Source: Mycolicibacter terrae
GTDB taxonomy: Bacteria; Actinomycetota; Actinomycetes; Mycobacteriales; Mycobacteriaceae
Length of the DNA stretch: 64,000 nt
Assembly: GCF_010727125.1 (NCBI RefSeq)
Contig: NZ_AP022564.1
Location: forward strand, 62,001 to 126,000
Direction of reading: 5' to 3'
In this document: piece by piece, positions 39,009 through 49,827 of the stretch
How positions within the stretch are numbered: the stretch's first letter is position 1
How the letters are laid out: the number at the start of each line of letters is the position of its first letter
Translations under genes and position numbers: made by a program
The notes under the pieces: generated by a model
Told to the model about the DNA's origin: nothing
What the model saw: only the letters and a program-made list of their open reading frames with translations
The model's database searches: none

Positions 39009-40295
39009 ATGGCGCTGGCCGCGGCGACACAACTGTCCCGCGCCGATGAGCCCTGCCCCGGCGACGCCGAGCTCGCCGGTGCCGCCGACGCCGCCGACTA
39101 CATCGCCGCTCGCTGCCTCACCGATGCGCCGCTGGGCCGGGTGGGCCTGGAGATCGAGGCGCACTGTTTTGATCCGGCCGATCCACGCCGCCGCCCCGGG
39201 TGGGCCGAGATCGGCGAGGTCCTGACGTCCCTACCGGTGCTGCCGGGCGGCAGCCGGGTCACCGTGGAACCCGGCGGCGCGGTGGAACTGTCCAGCCCGC
39301 CGGTGACGGGTGCGGTCGCCGCGATCGAGGCGATGGCCGCCGACCAAGTGGTGCTGCGGTCGGCGTTCGCCGAAGCCGGGCTGGGGCTGGTGCCCCTCGG
39401 CGCCGACCCGCTGCGACCGGCGGGTCGAGTCAACCCCGGCGCGCGCTACGCCGCGATGGAGCAGTTCTTCGCCGCCAGCCACACCGGCTCGGCCGGTGCG
39501 GCAATGATGACGTCGACGGCGTCGGTGCAGCTGAACCTCGATGCCGGACCACGGTCCGGCTGGGCCGAGCGGGTGTGGCTGGCACACGCACTGGGCCCGA
39601 CGATGGTCGCGATCGCCGCCAACTCCCCGCTTTTGGGCGGGGAATTCTCCGGTTGGCGGTCCACCCGGCAACGGGTGTGGAGCCGGCTGGACTCGGCGCG
39701 CTGCGGCCCCGTCCTCGGCCTTGACGGCACCGATCCCGCCGCGGACTGGGCGCGCTACGCATTGAAGGCGCCGGTGATGCTGGTACACGCACCGGAGGCC
39801 AGCCCGGTCAGCCGCTACGTGCCGTTCGCCCACTGGGCCGACGGGCGGGTGCTACTGGGCGGCCGTCGCGCCGGCATCGGCGACCTCGACTACCACCTGA
39901 CCACGTTGTTCCCGCCGGTGCGTCCACGCGGGTGGCTGGAGATCCGCTACCTCGACAGCCTCGGTGACGCGCTGTGGCCGGCGATCGTCTTCACCCTGGC
40001 GACCCTGCTCGACGACCCGGTCGCCGCCGGCGCCGCCGCCGAGGCCGTCGGGCCGGTCGCGACCGCGTGGGACGTCGCCGCCCGGATCGGCCTGGCCGAC
40101 CCGCGGCTGCACGCGGCCGCGCGCCGGTGCGTGGAGTTGGTGGCCGATCAGGCGCCGGCGTCGCTGCGCGGCGGGATGGACCGGCTGGTCGGGATGGTCG
40201 AACGGGCCCGCTGCCCGGCCGACGACATCGCCGACGAGGTGGGCCGCACCGGTGTCCCCGCGATGGTGGGCCGGCTGGCGCGAAGGCAGTCGTGA
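39009..40295 (+). CDS. egtA: Glutamate-cysteine ligase EgtA (ergothioneine synthesis)
   Basis: 428 residues, GCS2-type ligase that makes gamma-glutamylcysteine, the sulfur donor for Egt[17 protein letters not shown] is the Glu/ATP/metal site; [16 protein letters not shown] and [16 protein letters not shown] are typical EgtA/GCS2 blocks; [17 protein letters not shown] closes the active site. ATG 39009 has GGAGGGG 7 bases upstream. First gene of five overlapping egt genes; the stop overlaps the egtB GTG by 4 bases. Confidence 0.95.
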   Translation: MALAAATQLSRADEPCPGDAELAGAADAADYIAARCLTDAPLGRVGLEIEAHCFDPADPRRRPGWAEIGEVLTSLPVLPGGSRVTVEPGGAVELSSPPVTGAVAAIEAMAADQVVLRSAFAEAGLGLVPLGADPLRPAGRVNPGARYAAMEQFFAASHTGSAGAAMMTSTASVQLNLDAGPRSGWAERVWLAHALGPTMVAIAANSPLLGGEFSGWRSTRQRVWSRLDSARCGPVLGLDGTDPAADWARYALKAPVMLVHAPEASPVSRYVPFAHWADGRVLLGGRRAGIGDLDYHLTTLFPPVRPRGWLEIRYLDSLGDALWPAIVFTLATLLDDPVAAGAAAEAVGPVATAWDVAARIGLADPRLHAAARRCVELVADQAPASLRGGMDRLVGMVERARCPADDIADEVGRTGVPAMVGRLARRQS

Positions 40296-41572
40296 GCACA
40301 CCGGAGACGCTGGCTCGGGACCTGACCCGTGCACGCGAGCGCACACTGGCGCTCGTCGACTTCGACGACGCCGAACTGCACCGGCAGTACGACCCGTTGA
40401 TGAGTCCGCTGGTGTGGGACCTGGCCCATATCGGTCAGCAGGAGGAACTGTGGCTGCTGCGCGGCGGGGATCCGGCCCGCCCCGCGATGCTGCCGGCGGA
40501 CGTCGAGGGTCTCTATGACGCGTTCGTCCACCCCCGGGTCAGCCGTGTCGACCTGCCGCTGCTGAGCCCGGACCAGGCCCGGAAATATTGCGCCGCAGTG
40601 CGTTCCAAGGTCTTCGAGAAACTGGACGCCGTGCCCGATGATTCCCGGGACGGGTTCGTGTTCGGGCTGGTGCTCAGCCATGAACACCAGCACGACGAGA
40701 CCATGCTGCAGGCACTGAACCTGCGCACCGGCGCGCCGCTGCTCGATGCGGGTCGCTCGCTGCCGGCCGGGCGGCCGGGGCTGGCCGGGACCTCGGTGCT
40801 GGTGCCGGCCGGGCAGTTCGTACTCGGCGTCGATGCGGCCGATGAGCCGTTCGCGCTCGACAACGAGCGGCCGGCGCACCGCGTCGAGGTGGGGGCATTC
40901 CGGATCGGCCGGGTGCCGGTGACCAACCGCGAATGGCGGGCGTTCATCGACGACGGCGGCTACCGCCAACCCCGGTGGTGGACCGAGCGCGGATGGCACC
41001 ACCGAGTGCGGACCGGCCTGACCGCGCCGCAGTTCTGGAGCCCCGACCACGCCTCCCGGACCCGGTTCGGCCGTACCGAGGACCTTCCCGGCGACGAACC
41101 GGTGCAGCACGTCAGCTACTTCGAGGCGCAGGCCTACGCGAAGTGGGCCGGCGCCCGGCTGCCCACCGAGATCGAATGGGAGAAGGCCTGTGCGTGGGAC
41201 CCGGACGCAGGCAGGCGGCGTCGCCACCCGTGGGGCGAGGGCAAAGCGACGGCCGAGCTGGCCAACCTCGGCGGCGCGGCACTGCGCCCGGCCCCGATCG
41301 GGGCCTATCCGAACGGTGCGTCGGCCTACGGCGCCGAACAGCTGCTCGGCGATGTCTGGGAGTGGACCAGTTCACCGCTGCAACCGTGGCCGGGCTTTGC
41401 GCCGATGATCTATCAACGCTATTCGGAACCGTTCTTCGGCGGCGACTACCGGGTGTTGCGCGGCGGGTCGTGGGCGGTGGCGCCGGAGATCCTGCGGCCG
41501 AGCTTTCGCAACTGGGATCACCCGTACCGGCGGCAGATCTTCGCCGGTGTCCGACTGGCCTGGGACGTCTGA
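40292..41572 (+). CDS. egtB: Hercynine oxygenase (sulfoxide synthase) EgtB
   Basis: 426 residues. Non-heme iron enzyme joining gamma-glutamylcysteine to hercynine with oxygen. N-terminal DinB-like domain supplies the iron ligands H46 ([14 protein letters not shown]) and H130/H134 ([13 protein letters not shown]); the C-terminal formylglycine-generating-type domain includes [35 protein letters not shown] and the end [17 protein letters not shown] 40292 overlaps the egtA stop; the stop shares its A with egtC's ATG. Confidence 0.96.
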   Translation: MSTPETLARDLTRARERTLALVDFDDAELHRQYDPLMSPLVWDLAHIGQQEELWLLRGGDPARPAMLPADVEGLYDAFVHPRVSRVDLPLLSPDQARKYCAAVRSKVFEKLDAVPDDSRDGFVFGLVLSHEHQHDETMLQALNLRTGAPLLDAGRSLPAGRPGLAGTSVLVPAGQFVLGVDAADEPFALDNERPAHRVEVGAFRIGRVPVTNREWRAFIDDGGYRQPRWWTERGWHHRVRTGLTAPQFWSPDHASRTRFGRTEDLPGDEPVQHVSYFEAQAYAKWAGARLPTEIEWEKACAWDPDAGRRRRHPWGEGKATAELANLGGAALRPAPIGAYPNGASAYGAEQLLGDVWEWTSSPLQPWPGFAPMIYQRYSEPFFGGDYRVLRGGSWAVAPEILRPSFRNWDHPYRRQIFAGVRLAWDV

Positions 41573-42273
41573 TGTGCCGGCACCTGGGCTGGCTGGGCCG
41601 CCCGCGGTCGCTGGCCGAGTTGATCCTGGAACCGCCGTACGGCCTGCTGGTGCAGTCCTATGCGCCACGCCGCCAACAGCACGGCCTGCTCAACGCCGAC
41701 GGGTGGGGCGCGGGGTTCTACGACATCGCGGGCGGCGACGAGCCGCGGCGCTGGCGCAGTGCGGCGCCGCTGTGGGGCGACACCTCGTTCGCGTCGGTGG
41801 CGCCGGCGTTGTCGAGTCATTGCGTGGTGGCCGCGGTGCGCTCGGCCACCGTCGGCATGCCGATCGAGCCCAGCGCCACGGCCCCGTTCACCGACGGAAC
41901 GTGGCTGCTGTCGCACAACGGGGTGGTGAACCGGGCGATATTGCCGACCTGTGCGGGAGCCGAATCAGTTTGCGACAGTGCGATACTGGCCGCATCGATC
42001 TTCGAACGCGGAGTCGAGTCGCTCGGTGAGGTGATTGCCGAGATCGGCGCGGCCGATCCGCAGGCGAGGCTGAATGTCTTGGCCGCCAACGGTTCCAGAC
42101 TATTGGCCACCACGTGGGGAGACACCTTGTCGATGCTGCACGGCAGTGACGGGGTGGTGCTGGCCAGCGAACCCTACGACGACGACCCGCGCTGGGTCGA
42201 CATACCGGACCGGCACCTGGTCGACGCCCACGACGGTGAGGTCAGCGTCACCACGTTGAAAGGAAGTCGATGA
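41572..42273 (+). CDS. egtC: Gamma-glutamyl hydrolase EgtC (class II amidotransferase fold)
   Basis: 233 residues. Removes glutamate from gamma-glutamyl-hercynylcysteine sulfoxide. The N-terminal nucleophile is C2 (MCRHLGWLG) after Met removal; [11 protein letters not shown] and [15 protein letters not shown] are glutaminase-fold blocks. Start ATG lies on the last base of the egtB stop (TGATG); the stop overlaps egtD by 4 bases. Confidence 0.95.
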   Translation: MCRHLGWLGRPRSLAELILEPPYGLLVQSYAPRRQQHGLLNADGWGAGFYDIAGGDEPRRWRSAAPLWGDTSFASVAPALSSHCVVAAVRSATVGMPIEPSATAPFTDGTWLLSHNGVVNRAILPTCAGAESVCDSAILAASIFERGVESLGEVIAEIGAADPQARLNVLAANGSRLLATTWGDTLSMLHGSDGVVLASEPYDDDPRWVDIPDRHLVDAHDGEVSVTTLKGSR

Positions 42274-43235
42274 CGGTCTCGCTGTCCAACCACCTGGCGG
42301 CCGACGCAGCCCACACCGCGCTGTGCGAGGACGTTCGGTACGGCCTGCGTCAGACTCCGAAAACACTGCCGCCCAAATGGTTCTACGACGAAACCGGCAG
42401 CGAACTGTTCGATCAGATCACCCGGTTGCCCGAGTACTACCCGACCCGCGCCGAGGCGGAGATCCTGCGCCACCACTCCGCGGAGGTGGCGTCGCTGTCC
42501 GGAGCGGACACTCTGGTCGAGTTGGGCAGCGGAACCTCGGTGAAGACCCGGATGCTGCTCGATGCGCTGCAGGCCACCGGTGCACTGCGCCGATTCGTCC
42601 CGTTCGACGTCGACGCCGGCGTGCTGGAGACGGCGGGAGAGGCCATCGCCCGGGACTACCCCGGAGTGCGGGTGGACGCCGTCTGCGGCGACTTCGAACA
42701 TCATTTGGCGCAGATCCCCGACGACGGCAGGCGGCTGTTCGTATTTCTCGGCTCCACCATCGGCAACCTGACTCCCGTGCCGCGCGCGGACTTCCTGGCG
42801 GCCCTCGCCGAGGTGATGCACGACGGCGACGCCCTGCTGCTGGGCACCGATCTGGTCAAGGACACCGCACGGCTGGTGCGTGCCTACGACGACGCCGCGG
42901 GCGTCACCGCGGCGTTCAACCGCAACGTGCTCGCGGTGGTCAACCGGGAACTCGAGGCGGACTTCGACCTGGACTCCTTCGCCCATGTGGCCCGGTGGAA
43001 CTCGGCGGATCAGCGCATCGAGATGTGGCTGCGATCCCGCCGCGAACAGCACGTCGTGATCGCAGCACTGGACCTGGCCGTCGACTTCGCGGCCGGGGAG
43101 GAGATGCTGACCGAGGTGTCGTGCAAATTCCGGCCGGACCAGGTCGCCGCCGAGTTGGCCGCCGCGGGGCTGCGGCGCCGGCGGTGGTGGACCGACCCGG
43201 CCGGTGATTTCGGTCTGTCGCTCGCCATCAAATGA
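42270..43235 (+). CDS. egtD: L-histidine N-alpha-methyltransferase EgtD
   Basis: 321 residues, family length. Makes hercynine by three SAM-dependent methylations of histidine. [20 protein letters not shown] and [14 protein letters not shown] (histidine pocket), [20 protein letters not shown] (SAM site), [14 protein letters not shown], and the C-terminal [15 protein letters not shown] with the Glu/Ser that hold the imidazole region. Overlaps egtC and egtE by 4 bases each. EgtD activity commits histidine to ergothioneine. Confidence 0.96.
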   Translation: MTVSLSNHLAADAAHTALCEDVRYGLRQTPKTLPPKWFYDETGSELFDQITRLPEYYPTRAEAEILRHHSAEVASLSGADTLVELGSGTSVKTRMLLDALQATGALRRFVPFDVDAGVLETAGEAIARDYPGVRVDAVCGDFEHHLAQIPDDGRRLFVFLGSTIGNLTPVPRADFLAALAEVMHDGDALLLGTDLVKDTARLVRAYDDAAGVTAAFNRNVLAVVNRELEADFDLDSFAHVARWNSADQRIEMWLRSRREQHVVIAALDLAVDFAAGEEMLTEVSCKFRPDQVAAELAAAGLRRRRWWTDPAGDFGLSLAIK

Positions 43236-44323
43236 GCCTTACCGACGTCTGGCGCGCGGCGCGCCCGCCGGTCGCCGGGCTGCACCTGGACAGCGCCGCC
43301 TGCTCACGGCAGAGCTACACCGCGATGGAGGCCGCCGCCCGGCACGCTTGTCACGAAGCCGAGGTCGGCGGTTATGTCGCCGCCGAGGCCGCCTCACCGG
43401 TGATCGACGCCGGCCGGGCCGCTTTCGCGGCAATGACCGGCATGGCCGCCGCCGACGTGGTGTTCACCACCGGCTCGCGGCATGCCCTGGATCTGCTGTT
43501 GTCCCGGTGGCCCGCCGCGGGCCGCACGTTGGCCTGCCTGCCCGGCGAGTACGGGCCGAACCTGGCGGTGATGGCGGCGCGCGGCTTCGTCCGGCGGATG
43601 CTGCCGGTCGACGCAACCGGCCGGTTGGTGCTCGATGAGGCGGCGGCCGCGCTCGCCGCCGACCCGCCGGACCTGGTGCACCTGACCCCGGTCGGCAGTC
43701 ACCGAGGGCTGGTGCAGCCGCTGGCCGGCATGGCGCGGATATGCGCGGAAGCGGGGGTGCCACTGGTCGTCGACGCCGCCCAGGCGCTGGGCCAGATCGA
43801 CTGCGCCGTCGGCGGCCCCGCTGTCCATGCCGTCTATTCATCCTCACGCAAGTGGCTGGCCGGCCCGCGCGGCGTAGGGGCGCTGGCGGTGCGTCCCGAA
43901 CTCAGCGACCGGATGCAGCCCGGGCCGGAAGCCGGTGATGTGAACGTCGCCGCGCAGGTGGGGTTTTCAGCCGCTCTCGGCGAGTATCTGGCGGCCGGGC
44001 CGGCGGATGTGCGGGCCGGGTTGGCTGAGGTGGGTTCGCTGAGCCGGCGGGCGCTGGCCGGGCTGCCGGGCTGGCGGGTGGTGGAGCCGGTCGACGAGCC
44101 GAGCGCGATCACCACGCTGACACCGATCGACGGCGCCGACCCGGTGGCGGTGCGTTCCGGCCTGATCGTTGAGCACCGGATCGTGACCACCGCGGCCGGT
44201 GTCGAACGCGCACCACTGGAGCTGACCGCGCCGGTGCTGCGGATCTCCCCGCACGTCGATACCACCGCCGAGGATCTGGCGGTGTTCGCGCGTGCTCTGG
44301 CGGCCGTGACCGCCATCGATTGA
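43232..44323 (+). CDS. egtE: PLP-dependent C-S lyase EgtE
   Basis: 363 residues, class V aminotransferase fold. Cleaves hercynylcysteine sulfoxide to release ergothioneine. [17 protein letters not shown] holds the cofactor Asp, and [20 protein letters not shown] the PLP lysine. It completes the five-gene pathway; the ATG overlaps egtD. The next gene starts 112 bases on; that gap contains the AT-rich stretch TTAATTGATTGATTGA (44345-44360), possibly a promoter for the methyltransferase copy. Confidence 0.94.
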   Translation: MSLTDVWRAARPPVAGLHLDSAACSRQSYTAMEAAARHACHEAEVGGYVAAEAASPVIDAGRAAFAAMTGMAAADVVFTTGSRHALDLLLSRWPAAGRTLACLPGEYGPNLAVMAARGFVRRMLPVDATGRLVLDEAAAALAADPPDLVHLTPVGSHRGLVQPLAGMARICAEAGVPLVVDAAQALGQIDCAVGGPAVHAVYSSSRKWLAGPRGVGALAVRPELSDRMQPGPEAGDVNVAAQVGFSAALGEYLAAGPADVRAGLAEVGSLSRRALAGLPGWRVVEPVDEPSAITTLTPIDGADPVAVRSGLIVEHRIVTTAAGVERAPLELTAPVLRISPHVDTTAEDLAVFARALAAVTAID

Positions 44324-44435
44324 ACCCCAGCGCTTTCGCTGACGTTAATTGATTGATTGACCGTTGATGTGGGTAGGCACCGACGCACCGCCCGCCGACG
44401 GGGGCGGGTTGGACGAGCTTGGGACGGGGCAGACC

Positions 44436-45746
44436 ATGACCACATTGAAAACGGAACGCGCTCGCGCTACCAAAGGCCGGCTGGGTCTGGCCGAGATCCT
44501 GCTGATTCTCGCCGGCGGAGGGCAACCACCGATCAAGATCACCGCCTACGACGGCAGCAGCGTCGGGCCCGACGACGCCGCGCTGGGCGTGCACCTGCGC
44601 ACGCCGCGCGCCACCACCTACTTGGCCACCTCGCTCGGCCAACTCGGTATCGCCCGGTCGTATATCTCGGGTGACCTGGAACTGCGCGGGGTGCATCCGG
44701 GGAACCCCTACGAGGTGCTCAATGCGTTGGCGGACCTGGAATTCAAACAGCCGTCGCCGCAGACGCTGGTGAACATCGTTCGCTCGATCGGTTTCAAGCG
44801 ACTCAGGCCGATCGCCCCGCCGCCGGAGGAGGCGCCGCCCAAGTGGCGGCGCACCGCGGTGGGTCTGCGGCACTCCAAGGCCCGCGACGCCGACGCCATC
44901 CACCATCACTACGACGTGTCCAACACCTTCTACGAATGGGTGTTGGGTCCATCGATGACCTACAGCTGTGCGATCTACCCGAACGCCGAGGCAACGCTGG
45001 AGGAGGCCCAGGAGAACAAATATCGGCTGATCTTCGAGAAACTGCGCCTGCAACCGGGCGACCGACTGCTCGATGTGGGCTGCGGCTGGGGCGGCATGGT
45101 GCGCTACGCCGCCCGCCGTGGGGTCGCCGGGATCGGTGTGACGTTATCGGCTGAGCAGGCCGACTGGGCGACGAAAGCGATCGCCGAGGAGGGGCTTTCC
45201 GAGCTGGCCGAGATACGGCACTGCGACTACCGCGACGTCCGGGAAGGCGAGTTCGACGCCATCTCATCGATCGGGGTGTCCGAGCACATCGGGGTGAAGC
45301 ACTACCCGGAGTACTTCGGCACCCTCAAGTCGAAATTGCGCACCGGTGGCCTGTTGCTCAATCAATGCATCACGCTGGCGGACAACTCGATCTACCGGGG
45401 CGACGCCTTCACCGACCGCTACGTCTTTCCCGACGGGGAGATCACCGGTTCGGGGCGGGTGATCAGCGAGGTCCAGCAGACCGGTTTCGAGGTGCTGCAT
45501 GAGGAGGACTTCCGGCATCACTACGCCAAGACGCTGCGCGCCTGGGGGCAGAACCTGGTCGACCACTGGGACGAGGCCGTCGCCGAAGTCGGCCTGGGCC
45601 GCGCCAAGGTATGGGGCCTGTATATGGCGGCGTCGGTACTCGGCTTCGAGCGCAACCTGTTTCAGCTGCACCACGTGCTGGCCGCCAAGCTCGGCGATCG
45701 TGGCGACGACGGCGGCCTGCCCCTGCGACCCTGGTGGCAGCCGTAA
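44436..45746 (+). CDS. CFA-synthase-type SAM methyltransferase, paralogue of 16091-17398
   Basis: 436 residues. Shares nearly all blocks with the copy at 16091-17398: TAYDGSSVGPDDAALGVHL, HHHYDVSNTFYEWVLGPSM, LLDVGCGWGGMVRYAARRGV, LGDRGDDGGLPLRPWWQP. Unlike that copy it has no FAD-oxidase partner beside it; differences lie mainly in the N-terminal 40 residues and around LNQCITLADNSIYRGDAF. ATG 44436 follows GGGACGGGG; an in-frame upstream start at 44364 is less likely. A methyl- or methylene-transferring enzyme on lipid acyl chains is expected. Confidence 0.85.
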   Translation: MTTLKTERARATKGRLGLAEILLILAGGGQPPIKITAYDGSSVGPDDAALGVHLRTPRATTYLATSLGQLGIARSYISGDLELRGVHPGNPYEVLNALADLEFKQPSPQTLVNIVRSIGFKRLRPIAPPPEEAPPKWRRTAVGLRHSKARDADAIHHHYDVSNTFYEWVLGPSMTYSCAIYPNAEATLEEAQENKYRLIFEKLRLQPGDRLLDVGCGWGGMVRYAARRGVAGIGVTLSAEQADWATKAIAEEGLSELAEIRHCDYRDVREGEFDAISSIGVSEHIGVKHYPEYFGTLKSKLRTGGLLLNQCITLADNSIYRGDAFTDRYVFPDGEITGSGRVISEVQQTGFEVLHEEDFRHHYAKTLRAWGQNLVDHWDEAVAEVGLGRAKVWGLYMAASVLGFERNLFQLHHVLAAKLGDRGDDGGLPLRPWWQP

Positions 45747-45772
45747 CGGGTAGTCACTACGGCTTGGGTGCG

Positions 45773-48004
45773 CTAGTGGCCGAACAGTCCGCCGCCGCCT
45801 CCGCCGAACAGTCCGCCGCCGCCTCCACCGAACAGGCCACCGCCGGGCTTACCCCCGAAGATGCCGCCACCCGGATTGCCGCCGAAGATGCCGCCACCGG
45901 GCTTGCCGCCGAAGATGCCGCCGCCCGGATTGCCGCCGAAGATGCCACCGCCGGGCTTACCCCCGAAGATCCCACCGCCGGGGCCGCCGCCGAGGCTGGG
46001 CATCGTAGGTGCGCTGGGCGCCGGAAGCGACGGGAGCACCGGTGCCTTGGGAGCCGGAAGTGACGGTAGGGCAGGGGAATTGGGTGCAGGCAGGCTCGGC
46101 AGCCCCGGCGGGTTGAACGCCGGAATCGTCGGCGCCTGCGGGGCCGGCAGCGCCGGAATCGCCGGCGACTGCGGGAGGCCGGCCGGGGGAGCCATCTTCG
46201 GCGGCGAGATCGGCAGACCCGGCAGCTGGAACGGCGGGTTGGGGTTGACGGCCGGTGGATCGGGCAGCTGGATCGGTGGGTTGGGCTTGATCACCGGTGG
46301 GTCGGGCAGCTGGATCGGTGGGTTGGGTTTGATCGCCGGTGGGTCGGGCAGCTGGATCGGTGGGTTGGGTTTGATCACCGGTGGGTCGGGCAGCTGGATC
46401 GGTGGGTTGGGTTTGATCACCGGTGGGATCGGCTTGATCACCGGTGGCTGCGGTTTGATCACGGGTGGATTCGGTTTGACCACCGGCGGGGCCGGAATCT
46501 CCACCGGCGGGTTGGGCTTGATCACCGGTGGGATCGGCTTGATGACCGGCGGTTGCGGCTTGACCACGGGCGGGGTCGGAATCTCCACCGGCGGATCCGG
46601 CTTGACCACCGGCGGGATCGGAATCTCCAGCGGCGGTGCCGGCACCGCGCTGGGCGGTGTGGGCGCGGGAGCCAGCTTCGCGGGCAGGCCGAGCAGGAAG
46701 GACAGATCAGGAAGAGCCGTTGCGGCCGGCCGGATCGCAGGTGTCCAGTGGTGCACCGGCAACGGGGCCGGGGTGAAGATGAACGGGGCCGCCGCGGGCA
46801 CCGCCGGAGACGGCAAATCCAGCGGAGGACCGAACACCGGGGGTGCGGACGCATCGGGCGCCGGGGGAATCGGAACCGACACGGGTGCCGCCGGCGGGAC
46901 AGCCAGCGGAGGCAGCGGCAGCATGTCCGGCTGCCTCAACACCACGGGCGGCTCGACGTACGGCTGCAGAGCGGGTTCCTGCATCTTGGGCGGTTCGAGC
47001 GGAAAACTCAGCACCCGCCCGATCTCCGGCCGCAACGCGACCAGATTGGGCGTGATATCCAGCGCCATCGACACCATCAGCGCCGAGGCCGCAGCGAACA
47101 TGGTGGAGGCCAGCACCGTGCCGGCGACCAGCAGCGGACGCCGTGGCGGCTGGCCCACCGGTTCGATGAGTTCGGTTGCGGTGTCGGCCTCTTCGTCGGG
47201 AACCGCGCTGTAGGCCCGATCGTCGGCGTCGAAGGCGGGGATGTCGTAGTAACCGGGCAAGATCGCGCCGGAGTCGGCTTCCTGCGTGTAGGCCAGCGCT
47301 GCGGTCGACGCCTCGACGGCCCGGGCCACCCCGGTGGCGGCCAGCGCAGCGCCACGGGCCAGTGCCGCCTGCGGTTCCGCGGGCTCACACACCTCGTAGC
47401 CGAACGTCGCCTCCAGTCGGGGCCTGATGGCACTCGAGTCGACCTCGGGGCTGACCAGAAGCAGGCCGTCGGGGCAGGTCTCCGGAGTGTTCAACCGGTC
47501 GGCGACGGTGTCGATCGCGGCGGTGGCATCCCCGTCGTGCAGGGGCTGGGAGAACAGTCGGGTGATGGAGCCGTCAGCGCAGTTGATCACGGCGAGGGTC
47601 GCGTCCGTGGACTCGATCGACAACAGGCCCATCCGGTCACAGCCGACCGTCTGGCCCAGGTTCCGGGCCAGGCTGGCGGCCGCCAGAACGGGGGAGATCA
47701 TGGCGACGTCGGCCAGGCCGTTGGCGGCCAACCGCGAACTCACCGCGGCCGCATCCAGGGGGTCGGTCACCGTCAGCCCGGTTGAGACCAGGTGATACCC
47801 GGAGTGGCCGGCGGCCTCGCGGGCCTGCAGGATCGCGGCGATCACCGCGTCCACCGCGGCGAAGTCGGTGGCGGTATCGGTCGGCACGTCGAAGCTGTGC
47901 GCCTCCAGGATGACGCCGTCCCCGTTCTCACCGCCCACCAGCACCGTGTAGATGGTGGTGGTGGGCGCGGTTGATGCAAGTGCCACTCCGAGAACGACGT
48001 CCAT
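45773..48004 (-). CDS. DUF7159-type membrane protein with long Pro- and Gly-repeat tail
   Basis: 743 residues. The N-terminal about 250 residues (MDVVLGVALASTAPTTTIYT, DTATDFAAVDAVIAAILQAR, GLLSIESTDATLAVINCADG) match a large mycobacterial family that I know as DUF7159, possibly with an actin/Hsp70-like fold. One membrane helix follows at about 288-315. The outer part is Pro-rich, with tandem PPVIKPNPPIQLPD units, then LPSLPAP units, and finally repeats of PGGGIFGGK/N ending in GGGLFGGGGGGLFGH. The tail is probably extended and may span or decorate the cell wall. Start ATG 48004. Function unknown. Confidence 0.75.
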   Translation of the reverse strand: MDVVLGVALASTAPTTTIYTVLVGGENGDGVILEAHSFDVPTDTATDFAAVDAVIAAILQAREAAGHSGYHLVSTGLTVTDPLDAAAVSSRLAANGLADVAMISPVLAAASLARNLGQTVGCDRMGLLSIESTDATLAVINCADGSITRLFSQPLHDGDATAAIDTVADRLNTPETCPDGLLLVSPEVDSSAIRPRLEATFGYEVCEPAEPQAALARGAALAATGVARAVEASTAALAYTQEADSGAILPGYYDIPAFDADDRAYSAVPDEEADTATELIEPVGQPPRRPLLVAGTVLASTMFAAASALMVSMALDITPNLVALRPEIGRVLSFPLEPPKMQEPALQPYVEPPVVLRQPDMLPLPPLAVPPAAPVSVPIPPAPDASAPPVFGPPLDLPSPAVPAAAPFIFTPAPLPVHHWTPAIRPAATALPDLSFLLGLPAKLAPAPTPPSAVPAPPLEIPIPPVVKPDPPVEIPTPPVVKPQPPVIKPIPPVIKPNPPVEIPAPPVVKPNPPVIKPQPPVIKPIPPVIKPNPPIQLPDPPVIKPNPPIQLPDPPAIKPNPPIQLPDPPVIKPNPPIQLPDPPAVNPNPPFQLPGLPISPPKMAPPAGLPQSPAIPALPAPQAPTIPAFNPPGLPSLPAPNSPALPSLPAPKAPVLPSLPAPSAPTMPSLGGGPGGGIFGGKPGGGIFGGNPGGGIFGGKPGGGIFGGNPGGGIFGGKPGGGLFGGGGGGLFGGGGGGLFGH
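45780..45990. repeat. 27-bp Gly-rich coding repeats (GIFGG/GLFGG)
   Basis: Near-identical 27-bp units encode PGGGIFGGK and PGGGIFGGN in alternation (five copies of GIFGG), followed by three GLFG units at the protein's C terminus. High DNA identity between units suggests expansion by slippage. Confidence 0.8.
46220..46429. repeat. 42-bp tandem coding repeat (IQLPDPPVIKPNPP)
   Basis: Units starting at 46262, 46304, 46346 and 46388 are almost identical 42-mers, with a degenerate copy at 46220. They encode IQLPDPPVIKPNPP inside the DUF7159-type protein. Because 42 is a multiple of 3, copy-number change would keep the frame. Confidence 0.85.
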
Positions 48005-48309
48005 TGCTTCTCCGATTGAGTTTTCAGCTGCACGTGCCCGGGGGAGGCGACGAGGGTCTTCGACGGTTCCGGCCACGTGACCGACACCGTTTGTTCACCA
48101 TTACGACATCTACCGGTGACACATGGAAATATGCGATTACACGAATAAATACCGACTGATGGCTTCGTGAAGACTGTCTAATTTTGTGGACGCGCGTCGC
48201 TCACATTGCCATCGTCGCGAGCGCGTAGCGGCGCCCGATCGGGACCGGTTTGGGCCATGATGGACGCTGGACGGACCGGCAGGGCAGGCACTGTGGACAG
48301 GAGTCAGAC
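48005..48309. promoter_or_regulatory. Divergent intergenic region between the DUF7159-type gene and glpK
   Basis: 305 bases without a gene. 48100-48185 is clearly AT-richer than its surroundings (AAATATGCGATTACACGAAT, then TAATTTTG) and is where the divergent promoters would lie. A palindrome CGATCG occurs near 48238. No recognisable operator, RNA or transposon end was found. Confidence 0.5.
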
Positions 48310-49827
48310 TTGGGCGATTTCGTCGCGTCGATCGACCAGGGCACCACCAGCACCCGGTGCATCATCTTCGACCATGACGGCGCCGAAGTGGGCCGTCACC
48401 AGCTTGAACACGAGCAGATCCTGCCGCGGGCGGGCTGGGTGGAGCACGACCCGTTCGAACTGTGGAATCACACTGCGGCCGTGCTGGTATCGGCCCTGAA
48501 CACCACCAAGCTCGAAGCCTCCGACCTGGCCGCGATGGGTATTGCCAACCAGCGCGAGACGACCGTGGTGTGGAATAAGAAAACCGGTCAGCCCTACCAC
48601 AACGCGATCGTCTGGCAAGACACCCGGACCGACTACATCGCCGCCGCCCTGGAGCGCGACGGGCACGGCGAGGTGATCCGGCGCAAGGCGGGGCTGCCGC
48701 CGGCCACGTACTTCTCCGGCGGCAAGCTGCAGTGGATTCTGGACAACGTCGACGGCGTGCGTGCCGATGCCGAACGCGGGGACGCCCTGTTCGGCACCTG
48801 CGACACCTGGGTGCTGTGGAACCTGACCGGCGGCCCGCGTGGCGGGGTGCACCTGACCGACGTCACCAACGCCAGCCGCACCATGCTGATGAACCTGGAG
48901 ACCCTGGACTGGGACGACGAACTGCTGGCGCTGTTCTCGATCCCGCGGGCGATGCTGCCGCGCATCACCGCGTCGTCGACGCGCCGGCGACACGCCGTCA
49001 CCGTCAGCACCGGGCCGGTGCGCGGCGAGGTGCCGATCGCAGGCATCCTGGGCGACCAACAGAGCGCCATGGTCGGCCAGGTGTGTCTGTCGGCCGGTGA
49101 AGCCAAGAACACCTACGGCACGGGAAATTTCCTGCTACTCAACACCGGTGAGCAGATCGTCCGTTCCGACAATGGGCTGCTGACCACGGTCTGCTACCAG
49201 TTCGGCGACGCCAAACCCGTCTATGCCCTGGAGGGTTCGATCGCCGTCACCGGTTCGGCGGTGCAGTGGTTGCGCGACCAGCTCGGCATCATCAGCGGCG
49301 CCACACAGGTGGAGTCGCTGGCCCGTCAGGTCGCCGACAACGGCGGGATGTACTTCGTGCCCGCGTTCTCCGGTCTGTTCGCGCCGTACTGGCGGTCGGA
49401 TGCGCGGGGCGCGATCGTCGGGCTGTCCCGATTCAACACCAATGCGCACCTGGCCCGGGCGACGCTGGAGGCGATCTGTTACCAGAGCCGAGACGTGGCC
49501 GAGGCGATGGAAGCCGATTCCGGTGTGCACCTGGGGGTTTTGAAGGTCGACGGCGGTATCACCGCCAACGATCTGTGCATGCAGATCCAGGCCGATGTGC
49601 TCGGCGTCGACGTGGTCAAGCCGGTCGTCGCCGAAACCACCGCGCTGGGTGCGGCGTACGCCGCCGGGCTGGGCGTCGGGTTCTGGAAGGGCCCCGACGA
49701 TCTGCGGGCCAACTGGCAGGAGCACAAACGCTGGACCCCCAACTGGTCGCAGGATCAGCGTGCTGAGGGCTACTCCGGATGGCGAAAGGCCGTGCAGCGC
49801 ACGCTGGACTGGGTCGAGTTGCCCTGA
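48310..49827 (+). CDS. glpK: Glycerol kinase
   Basis: 505 residues, FGGY family; phosphorylates glycerol to glycerol-3-phosphate for catabolism and lipid synthesis. [18 protein letters not shown] (phosphate-1), [20 protein letters not shown] (glycerol site), [30 protein letters not shown], and the FGGY signature region [21 protein letters not shown] take TTG 48310 as start because AGGAG lies 7 bases before it; an in-frame TTG at 48250 is the alternative and no ATG or GTG fits. The HNH gene follows without any gap. Confidence 0.95.
   Translation: MGDFVASIDQGTTSTRCIIFDHDGAEVGRHQLEHEQILPRAGWVEHDPFELWNHTAAVLVSALNTTKLEASDLAAMGIANQRETTVVWNKKTGQPYHNAIVWQDTRTDYIAAALERDGHGEVIRRKAGLPPATYFSGGKLQWILDNVDGVRADAERGDALFGTCDTWVLWNLTGGPRGGVHLTDVTNASRTMLMNLETLDWDDELLALFSIPRAMLPRITASSTRRRHAVTVSTGPVRGEVPIAGILGDQQSAMVGQVCLSAGEAKNTYGTGNFLLLNTGEQIVRSDNGLLTTVCYQFGDAKPVYALEGSIAVTGSAVQWLRDQLGIISGATQVESLARQVADNGGMYFVPAFSGLFAPYWRSDARGAIVGLSRFNTNAHLARATLEAICYQSRDVAEAMEADSGVHLGVLKVDGGITANDLCMQIQADVLGVDVVKPVVAETTALGAAYAAGLGVGFWKGPDDLRANWQEHKRWTPNWSQDQRAEGYSGWRKAVQRTLDWVELP

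Noticed and set aside
46220..46429. CRISPR-like repetition in the DUF7159-type gene and in 59726-59940
   Set aside because: The units are in frame within long coding sequences and encode Pro-rich repeats without spacers.
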